A DNA stretch of 50,407 nucleotides from Rhodovulum sp. PH10 (lineage in GTDB: Bacteria; Pseudomonadota; Alphaproteobacteria; Rhizobiales; Xanthobacteraceae), in assembly GCF_000293785.1 (NCBI RefSeq), contig NZ_AKZI01000120.1:1-50407 (forward strand), read 5' to 3'. Positions 8,201 through 18,922 of this stretch are shown one piece after another. The notes beneath the pieces were generated by a model, which saw only the letters and a program-made list of their open reading frames with translations, searched no databases and was not told the origin of the DNA. The translations under genes and the position numbers were made by a program. How positions within the stretch are numbered: position 1 is the first letter of the stretch; the number at the start of each line of letters is the position of its first letter.

Positions 8201-8309
8201 ACTGGCGGATCGGCAGCGACAGGAGCGCGCTCGCGCCCGCCAGCATCACCAGCAGGCTGACGACGATCGACAGCACCGGGCGGCGGACGAACAGGTCGGT
8301 GACGCTCAT
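5250..8309 (-). CDS. RND-family efflux pump inner-membrane transporter (HAE1/AcrB type)
   Basis: A 1019-residue proton-driven multidrug exporter that forms the trimeric inner-membrane part of a tripartite pump. It starts MSVTDLFVRRPVLSIVV with the first membrane helix, continues with the porter domain (GASALLSLPIRQYPNLE), and has the proton-relay AspAsp in GLVVDDAIVVVENIH within helix 4. The usual duplicated 12-helix layout and GFALVVIFLVLAAQYESF in the second half are present. Full length. Its ATG overlaps the adaptor stop by 4 nt (8306-8309). No outer-membrane channel gene is adjacent, so a TolC-like protein from elsewhere is presumably used. Regulation by SoxR points to redox-cycling compounds. 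Confidence 0.95.
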   Translation of the reverse strand: MSVTDLFVRRPVLSIVVSLLVMLAGASALLSLPIRQYPNLESATITVDTTFPGATQEVMQGFVTTPIAQAIATASGIEYLTSSSTMGQSRIKAKLVLNADSDRTMTEVLSKIQQVKYLLPEGAYDPVVAKLTDGASAVQYVAFVSDTLTIPQITDFVTRVGQPLVTAVKGVASADLAGAQALAMRVWLDPVKLAARNLTAGDVAAALRANNVQAAPGRLESERTTVAISAATDATDVGDFRDMVIKTGADGLVRLSDIADIELGSQNRDTLGWASGRRAVYLKIAPTPDGNPLEIVAAVKARLPDMQRVAPPGLVVENQFDVAHFVHAAIDEVLHTLVEAVVIVVVVIFLFLGSARAVVVPVVTIPLSLVGTAALMLLFGFSLNLLTLLAMVLAIGLVVDDAIVVVENIHRHIEEGLTPVAAALVGAREIVGPVIAMTITLAAVYAPIGLMGGLTGSLFREFAFTLAGAVVVSGVVALTLSPMMSSRLLGAAAVQGRLAGAIERRFAALADLYARTLAATLTMRPAVLLVAGAMLAAIVVLFLGAKRELAPQEDQGYVFTAVRAPQYANLDYTAGAAAGVQRIFQSIPEYTANFFVVGTDGLNNAFGGIILKEWSERMRSATDIQATLYREVGRVHDASVTPFQPMALPASTGGLPFQMVLRSSAGFDVIHREMEALKAAAWRSGLFVFVDSDLAFDSPTAQIRIDGAKAGEVGVTMQAIADTLAVLVGESYVGRFDYFGRSYDVIPQVRRSDRLTAETLGRYQVRTRSGAMIPLSTVVSVTVKPSANRLPQFDQMNAATLSAVLRPGVTMGQAVSFMEALPRAPGVTVDWLGDSRQYVQEGDRLTITFGFALVVIFLVLAAQYESFRDPLVILVTVPLAICGALLPLHLGYTTLNIYTQIGLVTLIGLISKHGILMVAFANDIQRHEGVDRNRAILEAARVRMRPILMTTAAMVAGLVPLLFATGAGAASRFAIGIVVVTGMLVGTLFTLFVLPTFYTLLAGDHRREAASVRPRRAVS

Positions 8310-9490
8310 GGCGCGCGCCCCCGCGTGGCATCGGCGGTGGCGCCGGTCGCCGTCGCGCCGATCGCGCTCGCGATGGTGACGGGCGCGCCCGGCCGGACCC
8401 GCAGCTGCCCGGCGGTGATCACCACGTCGCCCGGCGACAGCCCGTGGTCGATGACGATGCGCTCGCCGACCTGCGCGCCGGCGACCACCGGCACCACCTC
8501 GGCGTGGCCGTCGCGCACCACGAACACGCTGTCGCCGGAGGCGGTGGCCTGCACCGCGGTCGCCGGCACCAGGAGGGCGTCGGGCCGCGGCGGCCGGACG
8601 ACGTCGACCACCACGAACAGGCCGGGCCGCAGCAGGCCTTCGGTGTTGCCGAGCAGCGCCTGCGCCGACACGTTGCGAGTGTCGGCGCCGACCCGCGGCT
8701 CGACGGCGTCGATCACGGCGCGGAAGCGGCGGTCCGGAAAGGCGTCGCTCGTCACCTCGACCTCACCGCCGACCCGCAGCTTTGCGAGATCCTGCTGCGG
8801 CACGGAGAAATTCACGTAGAGCCGGTCGAGCGCCACCAGAGTGGCGATCGGCGCGCCGGGCTCGACATATTGGCCGAGATCGATGCGGCGGATGCCGAGA
8901 CGGCCGTCGAACGGCGCCCGTACGGTCTTCTGCGCGAGCTTTGCATCGATCTGGGCGATGGTGGCCTCGGCGGCGGCGAGCTCGGCCTCGCGCTGCTGTA
9001 GACGCTGCAGCGTCTCGCTGCCGGTCGGCGACAGTTTTTGCGAGCGATCGAGCTCGAGCCGGGCGAAGCGGGCGCGCGCCACCGCGGCGGCACGGTCGGC
9101 CCGCTCGACGCCGTCGAACAGCTGCACCAGCGGATCGTCTCGCGCGACCATCGCACCCGCCTCGAAGCGGATCGCCACCACCCGACCGGCGACCTCGGGC
9201 GCGAGCACCACCTCCTGCACCGCTCTCAGCGAGCCGGTCGCCCGCAAGAATTGCGGCAGGGTCTCGACCGCGACCGGCGCCGCCGCGACCTCGACCGGCC
9301 GCGGCGCGTGACCCCCGGCGGTCGCGGCGAGGCGTGCGCTCCGCCACCAGGCGATGCCGGCGAATGCCAGCCCGAGCACCGCCAGCACGACCACGATCGA
9401 CGCGAAGCGCCGGGGGATCGCGGCCGGTCGCGGGTCGCGCGGGCGGGCGGTGGCCCGGTCGATCGGCTGCTCTCGGACGAATGTCGGCAT
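8306..9490 (-). CDS. RND efflux periplasmic adaptor (membrane fusion protein)
   Basis: A 394-residue adaptor. Start ATG 9490 (MPTFVREQPIDRATARP) is chosen over an in-frame codon at 9547 because it has a GGGGG ribosome-binding site and the promoter lies at 9550-9580. A membrane anchor at ~residues 29-52 (SIVVVLAVLGLAFAGIAWW) is followed by the lipoyl/coiled-coil hairpin (RATGSLRAVQEVVLAPEVAGRVVAIRFEAG ... VRAPFDGRLGIRRIDLGQYVEPG) and the beta-barrel domain. It links the inner-membrane pump to the outer-membrane channel. First gene of the operon, overlapping the pump gene by 4 nt. Confidence 0.93.
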   Translation of the reverse strand: MPTFVREQPIDRATARPRDPRPAAIPRRFASIVVVLAVLGLAFAGIAWWRSARLAATAGGHAPRPVEVAAAPVAVETLPQFLRATGSLRAVQEVVLAPEVAGRVVAIRFEAGAMVARDDPLVQLFDGVERADRAAAVARARFARLELDRSQKLSPTGSETLQRLQQREAELAAAEATIAQIDAKLAQKTVRAPFDGRLGIRRIDLGQYVEPGAPIATLVALDRLYVNFSVPQQDLAKLRVGGEVEVTSDAFPDRRFRAVIDAVEPRVGADTRNVSAQALLGNTEGLLRPGLFVVVDVVRPPRPDALLVPATAVQATASGDSVFVVRDGHAEVVPVVAGAQVGERIVIDHGLSPGDVVITAGQLRVRPGAPVTIASAIGATATGATADATRGRAP

Positions 9491-9549
9491 GTCGGCCCCC
9501 CGGAACGAACCCCGCGGCGCGGAGAGCTTGCAACGGCAAGCCGACACAC

Positions 9550-9580
9550 TCTATAAAACCTCGACTATAGTCGAGGTCAA
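9550..9580 (-). promoter_or_regulatory. SoxR-type operator in a 19 bp spacer promoter
   Basis: On the minus strand, TTGACC (9575-9580) and TATAGA (9550-9555) are separated by exactly 19 bp, the over-long spacing typical of MerR-family activated promoters. The spacer overlaps the perfect palindrome CCTCGACTATAGTCGAGG (9559-9576), which matches the SoxR box pattern CCTCAAGTTAACTTGAGG in layout. It serves the efflux operon and lies between it and soxR, so soxR may be autoregulated from the same site. Confidence 0.9.
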
Positions 9581-9588
9581 GAGGTATC

Positions 9589-10191
9589 ATGAGCGGGCCG
9601 GAGAAGGGCTTGACGGTCGGCGAGGTCGCCCGGCGGACCGGCGTGCCGGTGTCGACCCTGCATTTCTACGAGGCGAAGGGGCTGATCTCCGGGTGGCGCA
9701 CCGAGGGCAATCAGCGTCGCTATGCCCGCGCCGTGCTGCGCCGCATCGCGGTGGTGCGGATCGCCCAGCGGGCGGGCATTCCGCTCGCCGCGGTCAAGGC
9801 ACATCTCGACGAGATCCCGGATTACCGCGCCGTGTCGCTCGCCGAGTGGCGCCGGCTCAACGCCTCCTGGCAGGCCATGCTCGACGAGCGGATCGCCGGC
9901 CTCCTGCAGCTGCGCAACGAGCTGGAGCGCTGCATCGGCTGCGGCTGCCTGTCGTTCGCCGAATGCGCGCTGCGCAATCCCGACGACGTGCTCGCCGACG
10001 AAGGCCCCGGCCCGCGCTTGCTCGCCGTTTCGCCGGCGGCAAACGCCCCGGCACCCACCTCGCACGACCCGGGTTCGCCGGCCCCGGCCTCGCCCGAACC
10101 AGCCCCGCCCGCTTCGGTGGCCGAGCCGGCGTCGCAACGCAAGACGGCCCGCTCCGGACCCGGTCGCCCTCCCCGCCCGCCCGAGACCTGA
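9589..10191 (+). CDS. soxR: Redox-sensing MerR-family activator SoxR
   Basis: A 200-residue protein. The winged helix is at residues 7-75 (LTVGEVARRTGVPVSTLHFYEAKGLI, then RRYARAVLRRI), followed by a dimerisation helix. The [2Fe-2S] ligands are the pattern CX2CXCX5C at C115, C118, C120 and C126 (CIGCGCLSFAEC), diagnostic of SoxR. Oxidation of the cluster turns on the target promoter. The core ends near residue 145, as in known SoxR. The last ~50 residues are a Pro/Ala/Ser-rich tail not normally present. Divergent from the RND operon with a SoxR box between them. Confidence 0.93.
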   Translation: MSGPEKGLTVGEVARRTGVPVSTLHFYEAKGLISGWRTEGNQRRYARAVLRRIAVVRIAQRAGIPLAAVKAHLDEIPDYRAVSLAEWRRLNASWQAMLDERIAGLLQLRNELERCIGCGCLSFAECALRNPDDVLADEGPGPRLLAVSPAANAPAPTSHDPGSPAPASPEPAPPASVAEPASQRKTARSGPGRPPRPPET

Positions 10192-10269
10192 TCACGCCAC
10201 GCGGCGTCGTGGTCGATTGCCCCAGTCGCAGCGCGGCCCGCTCGACGAGCCGTTCACGCTGCGGCCGAT

Positions 10270-11181
10270 CTACGGCGCGCAGCGCGGCACCACCTGGTTG
10301 GGGTCGGTGTCGCGGACATATTGCTGCAGGAACGCCTTGAACGCCGCGGCCGCCGGCGACGAGGTGCGGGTCTCCTGCTCGTAGATCATCATCTTGCGGT
10401 TGAGCACCGGCGCCTCCAGCGGACAGATGATCAGCCCGTAGGCGGACGCCAGCTGCGAGATGAACGGGCCGGCCAGCACCACCCCGTTGCCGACGGCGGC
10501 GAGGCCGAGCGCGGTCGAGACGTGATTGACCACCTGCGATACCGCGAAGCTGGCGCCGCCGAACTCGTAGGCGATGTGGTCGATCATCTCCTGCCCCACC
10601 ACGATCACCGGCTCCCGGCGCAGCTCCTCCCAGCTGACGTGACGGCCGCGGAACCGATGGTCGGGCGGGCAGATCACCGAGACCGGCGTGGTGAACAGAG
10701 TGGAGCTGACGATGTCGGGATCGAGGTTCCGCTCGGGGCCGAGCCCGAGATCGGCGTCGCCGCGGCTCACCATGTCCTGCAGCTCGCCCATCGGCACGTC
10801 GACCAGGTGAACCCGGATCATCGGGCTCGCGCAAGCGAACGCCGCCATCATGCGCGGCAGCAGCGTGCAGGCGATCAGCGGCGCGCCGGCGACCCGCACC
10901 TGGCCGGCCCGCTGCTCGCGCAGATCGGCCGTGTAGCGCTCGGCGGCACGGAAGTGCTCGACGGCCCGCCGGGCGTAGGGAAGAAAGTCTTCGCCCGCTT
11001 TCGACAGCCGCACGGAATGCGACGTCCGGTCGAACAGCTTGACGCCCGAGCGGTCCTCGAGCTCGCGGATCAGCGCGCTGACGCCGCCCTGGGTGATGTG
11101 CATCACCTTGGCGGCCGCAGTAAAGCTGCGCAGATTGGCGACGGTGAGAAAGGCCTTCAGCTGGCGACAGGAAATGTCCAC
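10270..11181 (-). CDS. LysR-family transcriptional regulator
   Basis: A 303-residue regulator with GTG start at 11181 preceded by a G-rich ribosome-binding site. The N-terminal helix-turn-helix is CRQLKAFLTVANLRSFTAAAKVMHITQGGVSALIRELEDRSGVKLFDRT (residues ~5-53). The remainder is the substrate-binding domain (VRVAGAPLIACTLLPRMMAAF, GDADLGLG). It lies 153 bp downstream of, and on the same strand as, the dehydratase/transporter pair and probably controls it. The ligand is unknown. It converges with soxR. Confidence 0.9.
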   Translation of the reverse strand: MDISCRQLKAFLTVANLRSFTAAAKVMHITQGGVSALIRELEDRSGVKLFDRTSHSVRLSKAGEDFLPYARRAVEHFRAAERYTADLREQRAGQVRVAGAPLIACTLLPRMMAAFACASPMIRVHLVDVPMGELQDMVSRGDADLGLGPERNLDPDIVSSTLFTTPVSVICPPDHRFRGRHVSWEELRREPVIVVGQEMIDHIAYEFGGASFAVSQVVNHVSTALGLAAVGNGVVLAGPFISQLASAYGLIICPLEAPVLNRKMMIYEQETRTSSPAAAAFKAFLQQYVRDTDPNQVVPRCAP

Positions 11182-11334
11182 GAGATGCCCCCCGAGACAC
11201 GGATCTGCCGCGCCCGCGGGGGATGGCCGGACGCGGCAGACCGATCGTGGTCGACGGATGCTATCAAACGGAGCCCGGCCGCGCGAGCCGGACCGGTGTG
11301 ACGCCGGGGCGGCGGAGCGCCCGCCCGGCGGGTG

Positions 11335-12525
11335 TCACCGCACCGTTTCGACCACCGAGGCCGCGATGGTCTCGTCGGTCAGCTCCTGGCCGAGGCCCGG
11401 CAGCTCGGGCACCGTGTAGCAGCCGTTGTTCGGCTGATAGTCGTACTTGCAGGTGCGGGTGTTCGGCTCGAGCAGCGCATAGCGGTGCAGCTCGTGGATC
11501 ACGAAGTTCGGGATCGCCGCCTCCATGTGCAGCGCCGCCGCCGTCGAGATCGGGCCGCCGCACACGTGGATCTGCACGGTGGCGTCGTAGACGTGCGCCA
11601 TGTCGCAGATCTTCTTCGTCTCGGAGATGCCGCCGGCGACGCAGATGTCCGGCTGGATCACGTCGATCGAGCCGTCCTCCAGGAACGGACGATAGCCCCA
11701 GCGCGTGTAGATGCGCTCGCCGGCGGCGATCGGGATCGCGACGGCGTCGGCCACCTTCTTCATCTGCTTGGAGTTGAGCGGCATCACCGGCTCCTCGTAA
11801 TAGAAGACGCCGAGCGGCTCGATCATCCGGCCGAACTGAATCGCCGAGATGGTGTCGGTGAAGGCGTGCATCTCGACGATGATGTCGACGTCGGGACCGA
11901 CCGCCTCGCGCATCGCCGCCAAGCGGTCGTAACCGAGCCGCAGCACCTTGTCCGGCAGCGGACCGGTGAGATAGCGCTTGTTCCAGTTGCCCTCGCGATC
12001 CATCGCGACGACGTCGACCTTGAGGGCGTCGTATCCTTCCGCGACGGCGGTGCGGGCGGCCTCGGCATACTGCTCCGGCGTGGTCAGCATCGACTTGTCG
12101 CTGCCGGCCCCCCAGCCGAACTGGAGCTGGCTCGCATAGCTGCGGATCGAGCTGCGCGTCTTGCCGCCGAGCAGCACGTAGAGCGGCACGTTCAGCGCCT
12201 TGCCGCGGATGTCCCAGCAGGCGATGTCGAGGCCGCTCATGCCGGCGAACACCACGGTGCCGCCGCCCTGCCCCCAGAACGTCTTCTTGAACATCTTCTC
12301 CCAGATCGCCTCGGTGTCCATCGGGTCCATCCCGATCAGGAGACGGGCGAGATCCTTGGCCATGCCGAAGCCGGCGGACGCGCCGACCCCGTAAGCGAGC
12401 CCGACCTCGCCGAAGCCCGTGATGCCCTCGTCGGTGCAGACGCGCACGCACACGGGGCGCCATTTGCTGGTCGCGGACTGGAAGTCGTTGGCGACGTCGA
12501 TGACGTCGATGCTGGTGATCTTCAT
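11335..12525 (-). CDS. Mandelate racemase/enolase-superfamily sugar-acid dehydratase
   Basis: A 396-residue enolase-superfamily enzyme; start ATG 12525 with a CAGGAG ribosome-binding site. The capping domain is MKITSIDVIDVANDFQ...GITGFGEVGLAYGVGA. The barrel carries the expected carboxylate/base positions: LKVDVV, IVEMHAF, YEEPVMP and GERIYTRWGY, with VCGGPISTAAALHMEAA near the C-terminus. Such enzymes abstract an alpha-proton from a sugar acid (galactonate, galactarate, mannonate and similar) with Mg2+. The MFS sugar-acid permease starts the operon 41 nt upstream, so it likely dehydrates the imported acid. The exact substrate cannot be read from sequence. Confidence 0.85.
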   Translation of the reverse strand: MKITSIDVIDVANDFQSATSKWRPVCVRVCTDEGITGFGEVGLAYGVGASAGFGMAKDLARLLIGMDPMDTEAIWEKMFKKTFWGQGGGTVVFAGMSGLDIACWDIRGKALNVPLYVLLGGKTRSSIRSYASQLQFGWGAGSDKSMLTTPEQYAEAARTAVAEGYDALKVDVVAMDREGNWNKRYLTGPLPDKVLRLGYDRLAAMREAVGPDVDIIVEMHAFTDTISAIQFGRMIEPLGVFYYEEPVMPLNSKQMKKVADAVAIPIAAGERIYTRWGYRPFLEDGSIDVIQPDICVAGGISETKKICDMAHVYDATVQIHVCGGPISTAAALHMEAAIPNFVIHELHRYALLEPNTRTCKYDYQPNNGCYTVPELPGLGQELTDETIAASVVETVR

Positions 12526-12566
12526 GAGAGCACTCCTGCCGACCGCGGTCGGCCTTTGCGGATCGA

Positions 12567-13874
12567 TCAGTATTTCTGGACGACGAGCACGCCGGCCACG
12601 ACGGACGCGACGGCACCGGTGAAGACCAGGCACAGCAGGCCGCCGTCGTAGCTGCCGGTGAGGCTGATGAAGAGGCCGATCAACGCCGGCGACAGCGCCG
12701 ACAGGCCGTTGGCGATGCCGTTCATCGCCCCCGATGCGGTCGAGATCGACTGGCCGGGAACCAGCCCCTGCAGCAGCGTCCACGCCGCCGGCGTGCCCAT
12801 GGTGGAGAAGCCGACCGCGAGCGCGAGCAGCACCGCGGAGACGTACTTGTCCGACACCGTGGCGCCGAAATAGACGCACAGGCCGGCGAGCAGCATCGCG
12901 GCGAAGAGGATCGGCGCGTTGCGGCCGATCTTGTCGCTGAGAAAGCCGACCGACGCCTTGAAGGCGATGCCGAAGATGAAGGGCAGCGAGGCGAGCCAGC
13001 CCATCTCGGCCCAGGTGAAGCCGCGCGCCGACTTCAGATACACCGGCAGCCAGGAGATCAGGCCCCAATACATGCATTGCAGGCAGAGGTACCAGATCAC
13101 GAGCAGCCAGTAGTTCGGATTGGTCGCGAACGGCTTGATGCGCTCGATGAAGGAGGCCTTGCCGGCGCCCTTGGCGGCGGCGCCGGCGCGCTCGGCCGCC
13201 TGGCCCTCCTCGATGTGCCGCAGCTCGGCGGCGTTGATCGACTTGTGCTGGCGCGGCGTGTCGGCGGTGTGGCGCCACAGCAGATAGAGCGGGATCAGAC
13301 CGAGCACGAGGCAGAGATGGAAGCTCTCACGCCAGCCGAACGTGCCGATCACATAGGTGAACACCGGCATGGCCACCGCGGGCGCGACCGACTGGCCGAC
13401 CACCCAGGCGGCATTGGCGCGGCCACGCTCCCGCACCGGGAACCAGTTCTTCACGAACAGGCTCTGCAAGGGATAATAGAAGCCTTCGCCGACACCGAGC
13501 ACGACGCGGCTGGCGATGATCATCGAGAACGCCGTGGCGATGCTGCCCATGAACAACGACAGCGTCCACAACAGGATGCACAAGAGCATCGCCCGGCGCG
13601 GCCCGAGATAGTCCCCGAGCGGGCTCAGCACCACGTTGGAGACGCCGTAGGCGGCGAGGAAGACCGACATCATCATGCCGATCTGCACCGACATGCCCTT
13701 GATGCCCATGTCGGTGAGGAACTGATCGTTGGCCGCGAGAACGGAGACGTTCACGCGGTCGAGATAGGCGATGAAGATTCCGATGAAGAGGCAGGCGACG
13801 ATCACGAAGCGTTTTCGTGTGGGCGTCTCTTGCCGACCGATGGTTCCGGCGGCGAAGGCTTCCGAACTCTGCAT
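12567..13874 (-). CDS. MFS transporter, anion:cation symporter family (sugar acid uptake)
   Basis: A 435-residue permease. ATG 13874 (MQSSEAFAAG) is chosen because it has a GGAG site, and the first helix (FVIVACLFIGIFIAYLDRVNVSV) follows ~25 residues later. The longer open frame has no helix or site. Twelve hydrophobic segments are visible. ACS-family hallmarks are YLDRVNVS in helix 1 and the LGVGEGFYYPLQ segment of helix 4, as in glucarate/galactonate permeases. First gene of a two-gene operon with the enolase-superfamily enzyme. Confidence 0.9.
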   Translation of the reverse strand: MQSSEAFAAGTIGRQETPTRKRFVIVACLFIGIFIAYLDRVNVSVLAANDQFLTDMGIKGMSVQIGMMMSVFLAAYGVSNVVLSPLGDYLGPRRAMLLCILLWTLSLFMGSIATAFSMIIASRVVLGVGEGFYYPLQSLFVKNWFPVRERGRANAAWVVGQSVAPAVAMPVFTYVIGTFGWRESFHLCLVLGLIPLYLLWRHTADTPRQHKSINAAELRHIEEGQAAERAGAAAKGAGKASFIERIKPFATNPNYWLLVIWYLCLQCMYWGLISWLPVYLKSARGFTWAEMGWLASLPFIFGIAFKASVGFLSDKIGRNAPILFAAMLLAGLCVYFGATVSDKYVSAVLLALAVGFSTMGTPAAWTLLQGLVPGQSISTASGAMNGIANGLSALSPALIGLFISLTGSYDGGLLCLVFTGAVASVVAGVLVVQKY

Positions 13875-14138
13875 GAGCGCAACTCCGTGCCACAGCGGGC
13901 AAAGCAGGCCGCGATTTGAGTTTCGGGGGTCTGATCCTGCGGAGAGCAGGCTACGAAGTGATCGCGCCGTTCGTTCTATGCGTAAAACGAATATTTGTAG
14001 TCGGACGAATAGCCCGGGTAATGGCGCGACGGGCCGTCGCCATGCCGTCGGGCGCCCCCGGCAACGGAGGTCACAGAGCACCGGGCGCGCGAACGAATGG
14101 TTTTTCGGAAGGGTCGGATCGCCGGTGCGGCGGCTCTC

Positions 14139-14912
14139 TCACGAACCGGTCGGCACCGGCCGGCGCAGCAGATACACGTCCATGATCCAGCCATGCGCGG
14201 CACGCGCTTCTGCTCGCACGATCTCGATCGTCCCGATCACCTCGCCCGCGCGTCCGGCAATCAGGATCTGGTCGGGCGTGCCGACATAGGCGCCCCAGAA
14301 AATCTCGGTGTCGGGCGCGACGGTGCGCAGCGCGCTGCCGTCGTCGAGCATCACCACGATCGTGTCGATGCCGTCCGGCACGCCGGCGGACAGCTTTCGG
14401 CCGGTGGTGATCAGAATCGACTGGCCGATGGTGTTGAGCGGAATCCCGTGCGCCGCCGCCAGCGCCTGCACGCTGCTGATGCCCGGCACCACCTCGCAGG
14501 CGACCTGGAGCCCGCTCGCCCTCACCCGCTCCAGGATGCGCAGGAGGCTGTCGTAGAGGGTCGGGTCGCCCCACACGAGATAGGCGCCGCACTCGCCGTC
14601 GCGCAGCTCGTCGCGCAGCAGGCCGGCATGGATGGCGGCGAGCCGGTCGTGCCAGTCGTCGACCGCGCCGCGATAGTCGTCGCCGGCGGGCGCGCGGGTC
14701 GGCACGGCGTATTCCACCACCCGGTGCGGGCGATCGGTGAGGAAGCGGTCGCACAGGTCGCGCCGCACGCGGGCGAGATCCTGCTTGGCGCGGCCTTTGG
14801 TCGGCACGAACACCACGTCGGCGCGGCGCAAGGCGTCGATCGCCTGCAGCGTGACGTGGTCGGGATGGCCCGCCCCGATGCCGATCACCACGACGCGTCG
14901 CGTCTCCGCCAT
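14139..14912 (-). CDS. cobF: Precorrin-6A synthase (deacetylating)
   Basis: A 257-residue SAM-dependent C1-methyltransferase of the aerobic cobalamin pathway, which removes the acetyl fragment from precorrin-5. Tetrapyrrole-methylase marks are VVVIGIGAGHPDHVTLQAIDAL at the start, LVWGDPTLYDSLLRI in the middle and EVVPGISSVQALAAAHGIPLN. ATG 14912 has a GGGAGG site 5 nt upstream. No other cob gene is in the window, so cobF is detached from its pathway here. Confidence 0.9.
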   Translation of the reverse strand: MAETRRVVVIGIGAGHPDHVTLQAIDALRRADVVFVPTKGRAKQDLARVRRDLCDRFLTDRPHRVVEYAVPTRAPAGDDYRGAVDDWHDRLAAIHAGLLRDELRDGECGAYLVWGDPTLYDSLLRILERVRASGLQVACEVVPGISSVQALAAAHGIPLNTIGQSILITTGRKLSAGVPDGIDTIVVMLDDGSALRTVAPDTEIFWGAYVGTPDQILIAGRAGEVIGTIEIVRAEARAAHGWIMDVYLLRRPVPTGS

Positions 14913-15032
14913 GCCGCCCTCCCCGTCCCGCGGACGCGCCGCACGAGCCGCGCCGTACGATCCACCCCGGACGCACTCCGGTCGCATCGCACCGCCGCCG
15001 CGTCAACCGGTCACCGGCTCGCGACAGGCGCA

Positions 15033-15062
15033 AACGAGAAAGGCCGGGCTCTCACCCGGCCT
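15033..15062 (-). terminator. Rho-independent terminator after grxD
   Basis: Stem aggccggg (15041-15048) / cccggcct (15055-15062), 6-base loop, followed on the minus strand by TTTCTCGTTTG. It ends the purL-bolA-RidA-grxD strand. Confidence 0.75.
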
Positions 15063-15115
15063 CCGTCGCGTCGTTCGATGCCGCCCCCGCCGTCCGGCGG
15101 GCGCGGCGAAGGGAA

Positions 15116-15454
<339 letters not shown>

Positions 15455-15592
15455 GATGGCGCCCATGCTCGCGTCCGACGAGGTCCGGGTGCCGAATGCA
15501 CCCGGTCCCGATTGGGTCTTATGTAGACGGCGGCCCGGCTCGCTCCAACCCCCGGTGGTCGGGGAAAGCGACGGCGCGGACCGATCCGCCGT

Positions 15593-16078
15593 TCACTTTT
15601 TCACGGGCGCATAGAAGGTGCCCTCGACCTCGCAGATGTCGTCCTGGTTGAGCCGGTCGACCTCGATGATGGTGCGCGGCGGATAGGGCCCCTTGCCCCA
15701 CAGCTCCTCCTGCGCCTTGTTCACCAGCGGGCGATATCGGTACATGTCGGTGACGTAGACCACGATGCGCACGGCGTCGCGCAGCGAGGCGCCTTCCGAT
15801 TCGGCGATCAGCTTCATGTTGAGAAAGGCTTGGCGCACCCGCGCCTGATCGCCCTCGACCAGCGTGTTGGTCTTGGGGTCGATGCCGCGCATGCCCGCCA
15901 CATAGACGAAATCGCCGGCCCGCGTGCCGAGATTCCAGGTGCCGGTCGACTTGATCGCGCCCTCGGGCGCCAGCGTCTTCACGCCGTTCGGCGACAGCGG
16001 AAGGTCTTCCGCATGGGCGGGAGCCAGCGAAAGGGCGAGCGCGAGCGCCGCGAGCGCGGCAACGGTCCTGGTCGTCAT
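15593..16078 (-). CDS. Periplasmic RidA/YjgF-family protein
   Basis: A 161-residue protein with a clear Sec signal (MTTRTVAALAALALALSLAPAHA, cleavage before EDLP) and a strong GGAGGTGAC ribosome-binding site before ATG 16078. The mature part is a RidA fold: WNLGTRAGDFVYVAGMRGIDP, QARVRQAFLNMKLIAESEGASLRDAVRIVVYVTDM and RTIIEVDRLNQDDICEVEG. The Arg of the RTIIEV strand corresponds to the imine-deaminase arginine. Cytosolic RidA hydrolyses reactive enamines; the role of secreted members is unclear. It sits between bolA and grxD on the same strand. Confidence 0.88.
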   Translation of the reverse strand: MTTRTVAALAALALALSLAPAHAEDLPLSPNGVKTLAPEGAIKSTGTWNLGTRAGDFVYVAGMRGIDPKTNTLVEGDQARVRQAFLNMKLIAESEGASLRDAVRIVVYVTDMYRYRPLVNKAQEELWGKGPYPPRTIIEVDRLNQDDICEVEGTFYAPVKK

Positions 16079-16260
16079 GTCACCTCCGGGGGTTTTTGGA
16101 GACGGATGCGGCGGATGCCGCGGGCGGGAGAAGGCAAGCGCGAGAAGGCAAGGAGCGGGCCGGTTTTTTGGCCGGGCGTCTTTCACCGCGGATTTTTACG
16201 GCATGAAGGCCCCTTCCCCGCGTTGCAGCGAGGTTCGGGACCGACGTTGTCGCGAAAGAC

Positions 16261-16497
16261 TCAGGCGGCCGGCGTCGACGTCTGCAGCGCGAGCGCGTGC
16301 AGCTCGCCGCCGAGCTCCTCCTTCAGCGCCTGATAGACCAGCTGGTGCTGCTGCACGCGGGATTTTCCGCGGAACGTCTCGGACACCACCGTCGCGGCGT
16401 AGTGATCGCCGTCGCCGGCGAGGTCGTGGATGGTCACCACCGCGTCGGGGATGTGGGTCTTGATCAAGCGCTCGATGTCGTTCGCATTCATCGGCAT
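16261..16497 (-). CDS. BolA-family protein (IbaG/BolA2 type)
   Basis: A 78-residue single BolA domain: MNANDIERLIKTHIPDAVVTIHDLAGDGDHYAATVVSETFRGKSRVQQHQLVYQALKEEL. The DGDHY loop and the invariant RVQQHQLVYQAL helix with its cluster-ligand His are present. It forms [2Fe-2S]-bridged heterodimers with the monothiol glutaredoxin encoded downstream. Lies 48 bp after purL on the same strand. Confidence 0.92.
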   Translation of the reverse strand: MPMNANDIERLIKTHIPDAVVTIHDLAGDGDHYAATVVSETFRGKSRVQQHQLVYQALKEELGGELHALALQTSTPAA

Positions 16498-16545
16498 GGC
16501 CAGCTCCCCTGCACCGGGATTGTTTGCCGACAGGTTAGCACATCG

Positions 16546-18780
<2,235 letters not shown>

Positions 18781-18922
18781 GGGGAAGACCTTCGTGCTGC
18801 TGGGCGCGGGCGAAGGGATCGCCCGCAGCCGGGCCTTCGTCAACCGCGAAAAACACCGCGCGCGCCCGCGGGCGCTCTCCCCGTCGTCCGGGGCTTTCGA
18901 AAGGCTCGCCGAGCCGGATCGC

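Noticed and set aside
5295-8819. Plus-strand open frame of 1174 codons opposite the RND pump operon
   Set aside because: It mirrors the pump genes in antisense, is Arg/His/Asp-rich with no domain, and comes from high third-position GC.
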